The notes: generated by a model from the sequence alone, not told the origin. DNA of 64,000 nt from Oceanobacillus rekensis (GCF_002153375.1 NZ_MTBQ01000009.1:71784-135783); one strand, 5' to 3'. Numbered from the stretch's first letter, positions 44,002 to 53,690 are shown. Numbers and translations: made by a program.

Positions 44002-44427
44002 ATGAAGTTAGATGAATTTACAATTGGAGATGTGTTCGAAACTAAATCACATAAATTAACAAAAGAAGATATTGTGAGGTTTGCAGGTGAATTTGACCCC
44101 CAATATATGCATTTGGATGAGGAAAAAGCAAATCAGGGGAGATTTAATGGAATCATTGCTTCTGGAATACATACACTGGCTATTTCATTTAAGTTATGGG
44201 TTGAAGATGGTAGGTATGGTGCGGATGTTATTGCTGGAACAAAAATGAATAATATTAAATTTATAAAGCCAGTGTATCCTGATGATGAATTACATATCAT
44301 TGTTGAGGTTATTGATAAAAAAGCATTAAAGAATGAAACGGGTCTCCTTACGGTATTGTTATCTACTTTTAATGATAATGAAGAAAAAGTTTTTGAGGGT
44401 GACTTAACCGTATTGATAAAGCGATGA
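44002..44427 (+). CDS. MaoC-like dehydratase (hot-dog fold)
   Basis: The protein has 141 residues. The hydratase motif is recognisable: FAGEFDPQYMHLDEEKAN (catalytic Asp and His) and GIIASGIHTLAI, then MNNIKFIKPVYPDDEL. Relatives hydrate enoyl-CoA or act on acyl thioesters. The substrate is unknown, as is why it sits among short membrane-protein genes. AGAGGTG precedes the ATG at 44002. Confidence 0.87.
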   Translation: MKLDEFTIGDVFETKSHKLTKEDIVRFAGEFDPQYMHLDEEKANQGRFNGIIASGIHTLAISFKLWVEDGRYGADVIAGTKMNNIKFIKPVYPDDELHIIVEVIDKKALKNETGLLTVLLSTFNDNEEKVFEGDLTVLIKR

Positions 44428-44451
44428 AGTTAATATGCAAATTTTCTTATT

Positions 44452-44605
44452 AAACTATGTGATGCGAGAGTTGAACAAGCGAGATCATCAAATGATGGTC
44501 TTTTTCTTTTATTATTAATTTCAGAAATTTGAAATTAAATTGTTAAGTATTATGTTATTATTTTGGTGAAGAGAAAGAACTAATTGGCAGGTAGTGTAAT
44601 AAGGA
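44452..44605 (+). repeat. TGGTGC-family repeat, long copy
   Basis: ACTATGTGATGCGAGAG, TTGAACAAGCG, ATCATC with GATGGTC arm and T run, TAAGTATTATGTTA, and box 2 TAATTGGCAGGTAG. Confidence 0.65.
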
Positions 44606-44662
44606 TGCCAAGTTTTTGGGTATTCTCATAATTATTCCTGAAGAGATAACAGGGGGTGTTAT

Positions 44663-45016
44663 ATGATAATAATTACACCAGTAATAGTTGTGTTTGTTAT
44701 TTCATTTATTTTGTTGTTTTTATGGATTTACAATGGTGAGAAAAATGAAATCAAAGCTGAAAAGAAAAAAATATTCTCTGCTATTGGAGCATCTTTTATC
44801 CTTACATTAGCTCCATCTGCATTTATCGGACTGTCTTTATTTGTTTTGCTTGGCTCTACAAATACCGTTAATATGATTTTTTCCTTAAATATAAGTACAA
44901 AGCAGTTAGTAATTTTAGCCATTTCCTTCTTTGTTTATTTGTTTACCATTGATAACATTATTGAACTAATCATTTTTTACTATCCTGCCCCATTAGTTAA
45001 AAGACCGCCGTATTGA
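44663..45016 (+). CDS. Small three-TM membrane protein
   Basis: The protein has 117 residues with hydrophobic segments at about 3-22, 38-62 and 75-100 and one charged loop (GEKNEIKAEKKK). AGGGGGTG precedes the ATG. No family is recognised. Confidence 0.65.
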   Translation: MIIITPVIVVFVISFILLFLWIYNGEKNEIKAEKKKIFSAIGASFILTLAPSAFIGLSLFVLLGSTNTVNMIFSLNISTKQLVILAISFFVYLFTIDNIIELIIFYYPAPLVKRPPY

Positions 45017-45067
45017 CGATTTCCTTGGTATGTTAAAGCACCATTTAAGTGAAAAAAGAGTACCATT

Positions 45068-45265
45068 TTATTCATCTTTTAAATCGTTTTGTTTATTCTT
45101 CTTTCTCAAACTGTATAAAACTTCAATCAAGATTGTAGCAATGGCAACTCCTGCTGCGATTGTGATACTGACTCTTTCATTCAAGCCAATCACATTTCCA
45201 ATCACATTAAAAATACCTATCCGTATAAGCAGTAAAGCAATATAATTAAATTTACTTTTGCCCAA
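45068..45265 (-). CDS. Possible small two-TM protein
   Basis: The protein has 65 residues on the minus strand with two hydrophobic helices and a charged end (LRKKNKQNDLKDE), typical of small membrane proteins. It starts at TTG with no good ribosome site. The opposite-strand frame (45030-45245) is less protein-like. Confidence 0.35.
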   Translation of the reverse strand: MGKSKFNYIALLLIRIGIFNVIGNVIGLNERVSITIAAGVAIATILIEVLYSLRKKNKQNDLKDE

Positions 45266-45326
45266 TATACGTTCTACTAGTTAAATACTCTCTGATTTCT
45301 GTTAATGTAATAAACGAGGTGAAGAA

Positions 45327-45770
45327 ATGAATACTGAAAAAGAAATCATAAAATTAAAATATCAAATTAAATTACTTAAATTTATGGTCAATGGTGATAA
45401 ATTCCCCTTTTTTATGTATGCATTGGACCATGAATTTGAGGAATCACAAGTCAATGCTTTATTGAAAATATTATCGGTTTTTAAATACCGTTTAAGCAAA
45501 AGTACGGATAATTCTTATGATAGTTCTAATCAGTTATACGAGTTGATTAAAGAAGATGAATCGTTAGATTCGTTGTTACAAACCTATCAAATCGAAACCT
45601 CTGATATATACAAAACTGAATTACCAAGTATCTCAGAGTTCAAACAATATTGTAACTGTATATTTGCAAATAAAGAAATAAATTTAAGATATTTACTCAT
45701 GAATTTAAAGAGACAATCAATTCATGGAAAGCTTTGTGATTATCTATTGAAACAGTTGGGCGGAGAATGA
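45327..45770 (+). CDS. DUF1878-like cytosolic protein
   Basis: The protein has 147 residues, helical and charged. The start IKLKYQIKLLKFMVNGDKFPFFMYALDHEFEESQV resembles YhaI/DUF1878 proteins, but the C-terminal half (NLRYLLMNLKRQSIHGKLCD) is not typical of that short family. ACGAGGTG precedes the ATG. Role unknown. Confidence 0.55.
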   Translation: MNTEKEIIKLKYQIKLLKFMVNGDKFPFFMYALDHEFEESQVNALLKILSVFKYRLSKSTDNSYDSSNQLYELIKEDESLDSLLQTYQIETSDIYKTELPSISEFKQYCNCIFANKEINLRYLLMNLKRQSIHGKLCDYLLKQLGGE

Positions 45771-45785
45771 TTCAACTCAAGGGAA

Positions 45786-45835
45786 CGATTGTTCAGTAAG
45801 CTCAATCGCTTCTTTCGTTAAATGGTGCGATAGAA
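45786..45835 (+). repeat. TGGTGC-family repeat
   Basis: ACGATTGTTCAGTAAGC, CAATCGCTTC, then TTAAATGGTGCGATAG. Confidence 0.65.
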
Positions 45836-45898
45836 TAAGTACCTTGATTTGACTATTCCACATTCGGGCCAAATTGTAAAAGGAGGTTGCAAATTTAG

Positions 45899-46162
45899 AA
45901 CAAGAAAAAAGCAAAAAATATATTTGGAGTTTTATCATTATTAACCGCAGCTATAAGTATCATATTTTTCTTTATTGACAAAGGACCTGATGCTAACTTA
46001 ACTTTGGGTATAAGCGTGTTTACAGTGCTTTCTGTACTTGGAATTATTTTTGCTATTATATCTAAAAAGCTGTGGTTTATCATTACAGGAATTATACTAA
46101 ACGGCGCAGTATTAGTATTTGCTTATTTTCTTTTACTTGCAGCAGGAATTAGTGAACCATAA
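45899..46162 (+). pseudogene. Small three-TM membrane protein lacking a start codon
   Basis: An uninterrupted 87-codon frame (NKKKAKNIFGVLSLLTAA, three hydrophobic segments, ending AGISEP) has AGGAGG suitably upstream. Yet the codon just before AAC is TAG, where ATG would be expected. Probably inactivated by start loss. Confidence 0.5.
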
Positions 46163-46174
46163 AAAGTTATTCCA

Positions 46175-46260
46175 GAAAAGGACGCGATTGTTTCAAAGGG
46201 TCTCTGTTTCTTCTTCACCTAAATGGTACGAGAGTTTAAGAGGGCGATCATCGAATTTCA
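46175..46260 (+). repeat. TGGTGC-family repeat
   Basis: GGACGCGATTGTTTC, GGGTCTCTGTTTCTTCTTC, then CTAAATGGTACGAGAG and GGGCGATCATCG with T run. The same order occurs at 19106. Confidence 0.65.
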
Positions 46261-46471
46261 ATTTTTTTTATTAATAAAAATTTCCTGAATTTCTTCAAAC
46301 CTTAGTGTGTAATAAGGTTTTCTATGTTACGATATCATAATATATATTGAGGAACGTCTCCATAGACGAGCTCATGATAGATATACCGTTGTACCATTCG
46401 TAATATGACGGTTTATATCAAAGACCATATAAAAGCTAAAAAGGGCTAATAGTTATTATTGGAGGGTAAAA

Positions 46472-46702
46472 TTGAAGATTAATGTAAGATATAAAAATGT
46501 TATATTTGCTTTATTAATGTCTTTAAGTTTAAGTTTCTTTATTTCATTTATTTTAGTTTCAATAAACTTTGGTTTCAATAATCTTTTTCTTTCTACATGG
46601 CTTAAGTTTTGGGGGCAAGCATTTATTTTTGCTTTCATTGGGGCATATTTTTTTCCAAAGGTAATAAAAAAAGTATTGGTTAAAATTGTTTTAGAAGAAT
46701 AA
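46472..46702 (+). CDS. DUF2798-like two-TM membrane protein
   Basis: The protein has 76 residues from TTG with GGAGGGT upstream. Two helices hold the DUF2798 features: LMSLSLSFFISFILVSINFG and WLKFWGQAFIFAFIGAYFFP. A small inner-membrane protein of unknown role. Confidence 0.7.
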   Translation: MKINVRYKNVIFALLMSLSLSFFISFILVSINFGFNNLFLSTWLKFWGQAFIFAFIGAYFFPKVIKKVLVKIVLEE

Positions 46703-46756
46703 TAATTTTACATAGTAAATGCCTTTTATTAAATTCAAGGTTTTAATTGAACGAAC

Positions 46757-46795
46757 GGGTGCAAATCCTTAGTAAGGATTTGCACCCTATTTTAA
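46757..46795. terminator. Terminator on a TGGTGC-type core
   Basis: GGGTGCAAATCCTTA pairs with TAAGGATTTGCACCC, then TATTTT. It serves the convergent genes at 46472 and 46837. Confidence 0.8.
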
Positions 46796-46836
46796 TAATT
46801 GCGTCTTATGGTAAAGGAAAAATGTCTACGAATAAA

Positions 46837-47472
46837 TTACACATACGTAATAAGTTGGGTTATAAACTCATATCCAAAATAAACACTAAATCCAAATAGA
46901 ATGATTGCGGCCACGATCGCAGCCCATTTTAACAACGTCTGGTTTAAAAATCTTCTTGAAAAATGAATAATACTCATTAATCCTATATCGTGGGTTAATA
47001 TTCCAAGTAAAATCCCTAGTGCTACTATTATAAAATGTTCTTGGTTCTCTCCGTTAATCGAGGATACCAGTAATGGACCGAATACCCCAATCCAAAATAC
47101 TATATTTCCTGGTGAGACTGCCATTAAAAAGCCTGAGGTGTAAGCTTTTGCTAATGATTTTTTTGGGGTAGCCCCACTAAAATCAACGTTATTTTTCGAT
47201 TCCTTTAAACTGTCAATCCCAATAACTAATAAAAATATACTTCCTATGAACCACATAATAAGTTCAACCATTGGATGAGCTAAGTAATATGAAAACCCAA
47301 AGTAAACCAATGTAATTAATGCTAAGTCTATTGTCATACCACCCAATCCTACAAACCATCCACTTAAAAAACCTTTTCTCAATGCTTGATTAACCATTTG
47401 TACAGTCATTGCTCCAGGGGTTAGAGATAATACTAAACCTAATAAAAAATATGTAAAGAAAGCTGTTATCAT
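46837..47472 (-). CDS. LysE/RhtB-family amino acid exporter
   Basis: The protein has 211 residues with six expected helices and the LysE signature TPGAMTVQMVNQALRKGFLSGWFVG near the start (about 18-42), plus AVSPGNIVFWIGVFGPLL. It exports amino acids or related metabolites. AAGGAG precedes the ATG. Confidence 0.9.
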   Translation of the reverse strand: MITAFFTYFLLGLVLSLTPGAMTVQMVNQALRKGFLSGWFVGLGGMTIDLALITLVYFGFSYYLAHPMVELIMWFIGSIFLLVIGIDSLKESKNNVDFSGATPKKSLAKAYTSGFLMAVSPGNIVFWIGVFGPLLVSSINGENQEHFIIVALGILLGILTHDIGLMSIIHFSRRFLNQTLLKWAAIVAAIILFGFSVYFGYEFITQLITYV

Positions 47473-47556
47473 TGTTTGTACTCCTTCGCAAAAAAATCAC
47501 TAACAAGTCTTATTATAATTGAAAATGTATATTTATGAAGTACAAATGCTTATTTC

Positions 47557-47630
47557 ACTAAATGGTGCGATTGCTGAACAAGGGGCAGTCGCTTTTTCGC
47601 TAATTTAGCAGTTTAGTTCAAGAACGATTC
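47557..47630 (+). repeat. TGGTGC-family repeat, both boxes
   Basis: CTAAATGGTGCGATTG, CTGAACAAGGGGCAGTCGC with T run, and box 2 TTTAGCAGTTTAGT. Near twin of the copy at 57203. Confidence 0.75.
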
Positions 47631-47845
47631 AATAAAAAACCTGTATCTAAAATTATTTAGTAATAATCTCAGATATAGGTTTTAACTTTTTTACTAATTG
47701 TCATTTACTTTAAATACATGTTCCAAAGTAAAAGTATTGATTTAAATGAATTTTTAATAGTTTGATAAGCCCCACCAAATAGTTAAAAAGTTATGTGAAT
47801 ACGCAATCGTAAAAAAGAACAAAAATATACTTGAAGCATATTTTT

Positions 47846-47873
47846 TTGAAAATTATTTTTTCGATGTTATAAT
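47846..47873 (+). promoter_or_regulatory. Sigma-A promoter of gldA
   Basis: TTGAAA, 16-base spacer, TATAAT. Confidence 0.7.
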
Positions 47874-47886
47874 ATAATTAAATCAG

Positions 47887-47906
47887 ATATATTTAATTAA
47901 ATATAT
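47887..47906 (+). promoter_or_regulatory. Perfect 20-base palindrome before gldA
   Basis: ATATATTTAA followed by TTAAATATAT, between the -10 box and the ribosome site. This position suits a repressor operator; the regulator is unknown. Confidence 0.5.
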
Positions 47907-47943
47907 TTTTGATTAATAATAAATCTCTAGGAGGATAATAATC

Positions 47944-49041
47944 ATGCAAAAGAGAGTATTTATCGCAACTAACAAATATGTACAAGGTGCTGGTATCTTA
48001 AGCAAGATCGGTGATGAAGTGAAAGTAGTTGGTAAGAAACCAATTATTTTAGCTGATAGCACTGTTTGGGGAATTGTTGGAAGTACTGTTGAGAACAGTT
48101 TCGAATCTTCTAATACCTCATATCATTATGAGGAGTTTCAAGGGGAATCATCCAACTCTGAATTTAATCGCCTAACAAAAATTGCTAAAGACAATGAAGC
48201 AGACGTAGTAATTGGTCTTGGTGGTGGAAAAACAATTGATACGGCTAAAGTAGTAGCTGATAATTTAGGTATCTCTGTAGTTATTGTTCCTACTACAGCC
48301 TCTATGGATGCTCCTACAACAGCTATTTCTGTAGTATACTCAGATGATGGAACCTTTGAAGGATACAAATTTTATAATAAAAACCCTGATTTAGTTCTAG
48401 TTGATCCACAAGTAATTGTCGGAGCTCCAGTCCATCTTTTTGCTTCAGGAATGGGTGATGCGGTTGCTACAAGTGTTGAAGCTAGAGCGTCGCAAAAACG
48501 AAATTCAATTACAATGGCTGGAGGAATAGCTTCAATTGCTGGACGAGCTATTGCTCAAAAAGCGGAAGAAGTCATCTTTGAACACGGAATTGCTGCATTT
48601 AAAGCAGTAAAAAAAGGGCTTGTAACTCCTAGTGTAGAAGAAGTTATTGAAGCAAATACGTTACTATCAGGGGTTGGAGCTGAAAACGGTGGAGTTGCGG
48701 CTGCCCATGCAATTCATGATGGCTTTACCGCATTAGATGGAGAAATCCATCACATGACTCATGGACAAAAGGTAGCTTATGGTGTCCTTGTACAATTAGT
48801 ACTAGAAGGAGTACCAGAAACAGAAGTTATGCGTTATGCGAATCTTTTTAAAGCACTAGAGCTACCAACTACATTGAAAGAGTTGCATTTAGAAGATGTA
48901 TCATTTGATGATTTAGTAAAAGTTGGAGAAATAGCTACTTCTAAGAAAGAGACATTAGTAAATATGGATCCTAAAATAACTCCTGATGAAGTTGCGAATG
49001 CCATTCTAGCAGTAAATGAGATTACAACTTCTAATTTGTAA
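47944..49041 (+). CDS. gldA: Glycerol dehydrogenase
   Basis: The protein has 365 residues, standard length. The NAD loop GLGGGKTIDTAK (about 93-104), VPTTASMDAPTTA, the metal Asp in GMGDAVATS, and the metal histidines in AAHAIHDGF and HHMTHGQKVAYG are all present. It oxidises glycerol to dihydroxyacetone with NAD in the cytosol. TAGGAGG precedes the ATG. A good promoter and a perfect palindrome lie upstream; a terminator follows. Confidence 0.95.
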   Translation: MQKRVFIATNKYVQGAGILSKIGDEVKVVGKKPIILADSTVWGIVGSTVENSFESSNTSYHYEEFQGESSNSEFNRLTKIAKDNEADVVIGLGGGKTIDTAKVVADNLGISVVIVPTTASMDAPTTAISVVYSDDGTFEGYKFYNKNPDLVLVDPQVIVGAPVHLFASGMGDAVATSVEARASQKRNSITMAGGIASIAGRAIAQKAEEVIFEHGIAAFKAVKKGLVTPSVEEVIEANTLLSGVGAENGGVAAAHAIHDGFTALDGEIHHMTHGQKVAYGVLVQLVLEGVPETEVMRYANLFKALELPTTLKELHLEDVSFDDLVKVGEIATSKKETLVNMDPKITPDEVANAILAVNEITTSNL

Positions 49042-49081
49042 TCAATAGTTTGAAATTCAGATAAAAATAAATTACGAAGCT

Positions 49082-49116
49082 ATCCCCTTTGGATATATAT
49101 CTAAAGGGGATTTTTT
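49082..49116 (+). terminator. Terminator of gldA
   Basis: ATCCCCTTTGGATA pairs with TATCTAAAGGGGAT, then T6. Confidence 0.85.
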
Positions 49117-49205
49117 AAATTTAAGATACCCTTGATTCAATTAATAAGTTTCTTTTTTAAGAAGAGACAATGAGACAACTGCACCATTTAATTCAAGAAA
49201 ATAGT

Positions 49206-49334
49206 TTAACAATATTTCATAAGCAACCTTCTATTATAGTTACCTGTTGTTTTACCTAGTTCATCATAAATAGCTCCTTCAAAACTAAGGGCTACTCCTG
49301 CAAATAAAGCAAATATATATGCAATGTAACGCAT
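49206..49334 (-). pseudogene. YdcZ/DMT-type transporter, N-terminal remnant
   Basis: AAGGAG and an ATG start a 42-residue frame, MRYIAYIFALFAGVALSFEG then AIYDELGKTTGN. This is the first helix of DUF606/YdcZ small drug-metabolite transporters. The rest is gone and the tail runs into an inverted TGGTGC core at 49172-49185. Confidence 0.65.
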
Positions 49335-49420
49335 TATTTAACTCCTTCCTAATAACTATTATATTTATATATCTAGATTTATCGATTTATAAACCAAAAA
49401 ATAACGAAAATCAGAATAAC

Positions 49421-49735
49421 TTAGATTTCCGTTCTAAAATATTCAGCTAACTGTCGAATGGCTTCCTCATCTCTTCTATAATAAGTCCACTGACCATAAC
49501 GAACAGATTCGAGCAAACCTGCTTTCTGCATCAAATTTAAGTAGTGAGATACCGTAGATTGAGAAGCTTTAGCTTTTTCTTGTATGTCCCCAACACATAC
49601 TCCGCCTTTATAACTAACCTCCTTTGGCAGGTGAGCGCCTTGTTTAGGGAAGTGCTTCTCTGGTTCTTTTAACCACTGTAGGATGTTAAGCCGAGTTTCA
49701 TTAGATAAAGCTTTAAATACATCGATAGGTTCCAT
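49421..49735 (-). CDS. ArsR-family transcriptional regulator
   Basis: The protein has 104 residues: VFKALSNETRLNILQWL, then a winged helix (KAKASQSTVSHYLNLMQKAGLLESV and GQWTYYRRD). A GGVCVGDI segment with one cysteine comes before the recognition helix and is shared with the paralogue at 53803. No metal-binding ELCVCDL motif is present, so it senses something other than arsenic. It faces the flavoenzyme island across 736 bases. Confidence 0.88.
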   Translation of the reverse strand: MEPIDVFKALSNETRLNILQWLKEPEKHFPKQGAHLPKEVSYKGGVCVGDIQEKAKASQSTVSHYLNLMQKAGLLESVRYGQWTYYRRDEEAIRQLAEYFRTEI

Positions 49736-50471
49736 AAGTCATATTATATCGACTTTCCCCGATATGTCAAAATGTAAATGAAGAACAATATAAACCTATA
49801 AACCTTTCGTGCTATTGCAATCTTTTTCAATGAGTTTGTGAAGAGATGTACTTAAAGTAACAACGAAATATATCGATAACGTTATCAGAATAGCTTGCTA
49901 AAGTTGGTGAATAAAACGGTGAACGAACCACTAGATTTTACAAAGAAGTAGCATTTTGTCGTTGAGAACTTAGATTCATACAATATTCAAGTCAAAATTA
50001 TTAATCTTACTATATTACATTGGGCCAGAGCTACTCGAAGCATATTGGGAAGTGGACAAAAAACATTTAAAGAAATTAATATACATATATGCTTATATTG
50101 AAATTTAAAGATAAAAGTAAATTTCTCTGAGCAATTTACTTTTATTAAATACTAAATATCGTTATATTGGGATATATAGATTTCTAGGGGCATATATTAT
50201 ATCTCTTTACCTAAACATATTGCTAATTCGCGATATACCAATCAATCATACGGAATATAATTGATTCCACCGTTCATCTATCTGGAAAAGAATTATTGCC
50301 ATAGATTTTTAAAAGTTAACATATCGTCAAATCTAGATATATAGATTTATGAAGATATAAATGGTCTAAACAGATATAGAGGTATGTATAAACCTAGAAT
50401 TTATAAATGTTAGTAAATGTATTAAATGCATAATTATCTATTTCTTATTTAATAAAGAGGAGGACAAAATA
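49736..50471. other. Long intergenic region with possible ArsR operators
   Basis: No gene was found. ATATCG(8 bases)CGATAT lies at about 49745-49764 just upstream of the ArsR gene. ATATATCGAT elements recur at about 49869, and AAATCTA(6)TAGATTT lies near 50330-50350 before the first oxidoreductase. These inverted repeats are candidate ArsR sites, not proven. Confidence 0.45.
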
Positions 50472-51497
50472 ATGTCAAAAGAAAATAATGCAACAAAAAA
50501 ACAACTAGGTTCTATTCCAATATCCATACTTGACTTGGCTACAGTCAGTGAAGGAAGTACACCAGCCGATTCTTTTCGGAATACGCTTGACTTGGCACAG
50601 CATGCGGAAAGCTGGGGATATAATCGTTATTGGGTAGCAGAACATCATAATATGAAACCAATCGCAAGTTCGGCTACATCGGTTATCTTAAGCCACATAG
50701 CGGCTCGAACATCAAAAATTAGACTTGGTTCTGGTGGAATTATGTTACCTAACCATGCCCCATTAGTAATCGCAGAGCAATTTGGTACATTAGAATCCCT
50801 ATATCCGAATCGCATCGATTTAGGATTGGGTCGTGCACCAGGTACGGATCAAATAACAGCAAGGGCAGTAAGAAGAGACAGGACTACTGAATTTCCTGAA
50901 CAAGTGAATGAATTGCTGGGCTATTTTAACCCGGCTAAATTTGCTCCAAATAATCCAGTAAAAGCTAACCCAGGTGAGGGCCTTAAAATACCTGTGTGGT
51001 TATTAGGGTCAAGTGATTACAGTGCACGTTTGGCAGCCCATTTAGGCCTTCCCTTTTCATTTGCTGGTCACTTTTCTCCGTCATACACATTCCCAGCTAT
51101 TCAGGCATACAGAGAGAATTTTAGACCTTCAGAGATATTAAAGGAGCCATATGTCATGATGGGAATGAACCTAACAGCAGCAGATACCGACGAAGAAGCG
51201 AAATTCTTGTTCTCTTCAACAGAACAACATTTTCTCGGACTTGTTCGTGGGAATCCGGTACATATCCAACCAGCAAGAGATATGAATACTGTTTGGAGTG
51301 AACGTGAAAGAGAAGCTGTCTATCAATCAATAAGTGGAAGTATTGTAGGTAGCCCTCAAACAGTTAAGGGACAACTAGAAAAATTTATTGACAATGCTCA
51401 AATAGATGAAATAATGCTGACATCTTATATCTTTAATCATGAGGATCGCCTAAAATCATATGAAATTATTAGCGAGTTTATAAATCAAAATGAATAA
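50472..51497 (+). CDS. Luciferase-like (LLM class) flavin-dependent oxidoreductase
   Basis: The protein has 341 residues of the group-1 luciferase-like family: [17 protein letters not shown] at the start, [37 protein letters not shown] and [13 protein letters not shown]. It uses FMN with or without O2 on an unknown substrate. AAAGAGGAGG precedes the ATG. It is the first of three genes (LLM, double NTF2, LLM) with 56-70 base gaps. Confidence 0.9.
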   Translation: MSKENNATKKQLGSIPISILDLATVSEGSTPADSFRNTLDLAQHAESWGYNRYWVAEHHNMKPIASSATSVILSHIAARTSKIRLGSGGIMLPNHAPLVIAEQFGTLESLYPNRIDLGLGRAPGTDQITARAVRRDRTTEFPEQVNELLGYFNPAKFAPNNPVKANPGEGLKIPVWLLGSSDYSARLAAHLGLPFSFAGHFSPSYTFPAIQAYRENFRPSEILKEPYVMMGMNLTAADTDEEAKFLFSSTEQHFLGLVRGNPVHIQPARDMNTVWSEREREAVYQSISGSIVGSPQTVKGQLEKFIDNAQIDEIMLTSYIFNHEDRLKSYEIISEFINQNE

Positions 51498-51567
51498 AGT
51501 GAAACTAACATTCAGTGGGGGTTTTCTGCTAGTTAATTTGGGATAAAATTCTAGGAGTGAATGAATA

Positions 51568-52518
51568 ATGAGTACGGATAATCAAATGAAGAAACAATCA
51601 AATCGTAAAGAGATTAGCGAGGTCTTTTCTCAGTTTGCAAAAGCGTATGAAACAGGTGAACTTACTTCAATAAAACATTTATTTTTAAAAGATGCAAAAG
51701 CAAGTCTTAGTAATCACGGAAATTTCGAAGGTCGAGAAGCAATTATTGAAGGTCTATCCAGTTCGCTCGTCCCAGTTGATGTTGCTCGTCATTATGTAAC
51801 GAACGAATATATTGCAGTAGCAACAGGCGTGGGTCAGCAAAGTGCATATCTTACGGGAATACTGGCGGATGATCTTGGAGAAAGATTAGATCCAAGTTGG
51901 TACAGTGGTCATTATACTAATACGTATGAGCATACAGATGAGGGCTGGAAAATTGCAGCTATACGATTTGAATTAGACTGGAAAATCGGAAATCATTCAA
52001 GGATAAGGCAATGGGAAGAACCAATAGATAAACTTGGGTGGAATCCAAATGTGAAGTTACCTCATATTATTAGTGGCCTTGATGCACCATGGCATGTTAT
52101 CCCTCATTCTGAAGAGAAAGATTCTAATGAAGTACAGATTTTAGATGTCTTTACTCGTTATACTTGGGCCGTGGACCAGTGGGATATTGGCCTGTTAGGT
52201 GATATTTTGACAGACGATATAGCTACAAATGTAGTGCCATTTGGTGAAGTAACTGGACGCAGGGAATTTATGACGACACTTCAGACGTTTCGAACTGGGC
52301 GTGTGAATCTTCATCACGTGATTGGTGATTATCGGATTGAAATTAACGGAGATAAAGCTAAATTACAAGTGTATCGTTTAGTTCCATACAATGTATCAAA
52401 AGAATTGCTTGATAAGAATATTTATGGTGCAACATATAATTGTTCACTACGACGAGAAGAAGGTGTATGGAAACTCGAAAGATTCGATTATACAGAAGGA
52501 GAATTGTTTGAAGTATAG
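51568..52518 (+). CDS. Tandem NTF2/SnoaL-like protein
   Basis: The protein has 316 residues with two NTF2-like cone-fold domains: about 13-150 (FSQFAKAYETGELTSIKHLF, GREAIIEGL) and about 185-310 (FTRYTWAVDQWDIGLLGDIL, GRREFMTTL, NLHHVIGDYRIE). SnoaL-type members bind or transform small hydrophobic molecules. Its place between two flavin oxidoreductases suggests the same substrate. TAGGAGTG precedes the ATG. Confidence 0.82.
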   Translation: MSTDNQMKKQSNRKEISEVFSQFAKAYETGELTSIKHLFLKDAKASLSNHGNFEGREAIIEGLSSSLVPVDVARHYVTNEYIAVATGVGQQSAYLTGILADDLGERLDPSWYSGHYTNTYEHTDEGWKIAAIRFELDWKIGNHSRIRQWEEPIDKLGWNPNVKLPHIISGLDAPWHVIPHSEEKDSNEVQILDVFTRYTWAVDQWDIGLLGDILTDDIATNVVPFGEVTGRREFMTTLQTFRTGRVNLHHVIGDYRIEINGDKAKLQVYRLVPYNVSKELLDKNIYGATYNCSLRREEGVWKLERFDYTEGELFEV

Positions 52519-52574
52519 TTTTATCATATGAAGTAAGTCCAAATAGCTATTATAAATGAGAGAAGGAATTAATC

Positions 52575-53594
52575 TTGAAAAATTTATCTCTATCTGTTTT
52601 AGATCCTTCATCGATTATAGAAGGAGGATCAGCAAAAGAAGCTTTGAAAAGCACATTAGATTTAGCTAAGAATGTTGAGGAGTTCGGATATAAAAGGTAT
52701 TGGCTAACAGAACATCATAATTGGGCTGGAATGGCGAGCTCTGCATCATCACTCGTTATCGGACGAGTTGCCTCTGTTACAAACTCAATCCGAGTTGGAT
52801 CAGCAGCGACTTTATTGTCTCATTACTCTGCTTTATCTGTTGCGGAACAATTTGGGGTATTGGCATCCTACTTTCCCAATAGAATTGATTTAGGATTGGG
52901 GCGTGCGCCTGGAACGGATCGGAACACTGCTTATGTGTTGAATCCCCAGACAGCAAACAGCCCCCAGTATGTAGATAAAGTTAAAGAACTGTATAGCTAT
53001 TTACACGGATCTGGAACAGTTACATCAGATGGTAGGTTTGAGTTTCATGCGATACCTGGTGAGAATACGAAAGTTCCAATCTGGTTACATGGTTCAGGGA
53101 CTTATAGCGCGCAACTGGCAGGACAATTAGGATTACCATTCTCATTTGCGAGTCACTTTGCACCAGACAACTTGGAGATGGCCTTGAAAACATACAGAGA
53201 TAGCTTTCAACCTTCAGAGACTTTAGAAAAGCCTTATTGTGTAGTGGCAGTAAGTGCATTTGTAGCAGAAACGATGGAGGAAGCTTCCGAATTATCATCT
53301 TCTTTATACCAAAAGTATTTATTCGAAGCACGCGGTACACCGAGGCCACTTCAACCTCCAGTGAGTATGGATAAACTGTGGAATCAAGGGTGGAGTAGTA
53401 TTGAGAGGGCGTCTGTAGAATCCCAACTATCCGAAGCAATTATTGGAGATAGACAAACAGTTGAAAAAGGATTTGAAGATTTAATTCGTCGTACATCTGC
53501 TGATGAAGTACTAGTACAAGCAGAAGTATATGATCAAAAATCACGTATCAGATCCTATGAAATTTTATCAGAACTATTTGATCTTCAAAAATAG
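52575..53594 (+). CDS. Luciferase-like flavin-dependent oxidoreductase, paralogue
   Basis: The protein has 339 residues, clearly related to the protein at 50472 (WLTEHHNWAGMASSAS, IRVGSAATLLSHYSALSVAEQF and [14 protein letters not shown]). It begins with TTG after GAGAAGGA. The two copies may form a heterodimer as in bacterial luciferase or act on successive steps; this is inference. Confidence 0.9.
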   Translation: MKNLSLSVLDPSSIIEGGSAKEALKSTLDLAKNVEEFGYKRYWLTEHHNWAGMASSASSLVIGRVASVTNSIRVGSAATLLSHYSALSVAEQFGVLASYFPNRIDLGLGRAPGTDRNTAYVLNPQTANSPQYVDKVKELYSYLHGSGTVTSDGRFEFHAIPGENTKVPIWLHGSGTYSAQLAGQLGLPFSFASHFAPDNLEMALKTYRDSFQPSETLEKPYCVVAVSAFVAETMEEASELSSSLYQKYLFEARGTPRPLQPPVSMDKLWNQGWSSIERASVESQLSEAIIGDRQTVEKGFEDLIRRTSADEVLVQAEVYDQKSRIRSYEILSELFDLQK

Positions 53595-53640
53595 TTTGGC
53601 CAGAAGATCAAAGTTAAAAAGTAGAAATCTTTCTGAGTTA

Positions 53641-53690
53641 AACCCCACCCCCAATTGTTAGACAGAACGACGAAGTGGGGGGTGGAGTTT
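53641..53690 (+). terminator. GC-rich terminator-like hairpin
   Basis: AACCCCACCCCC pairs with GGGGGGTGGAGTT around a long loop. It separates the oxidoreductases from the second ArsR gene. Confidence 0.65.

Noticed and set aside
45030..45245. Plus-strand ORF opposite the small minus-strand membrane protein
   Set aside because: Composition looks like the complement of a membrane-protein gene and no ribosome site precedes it.
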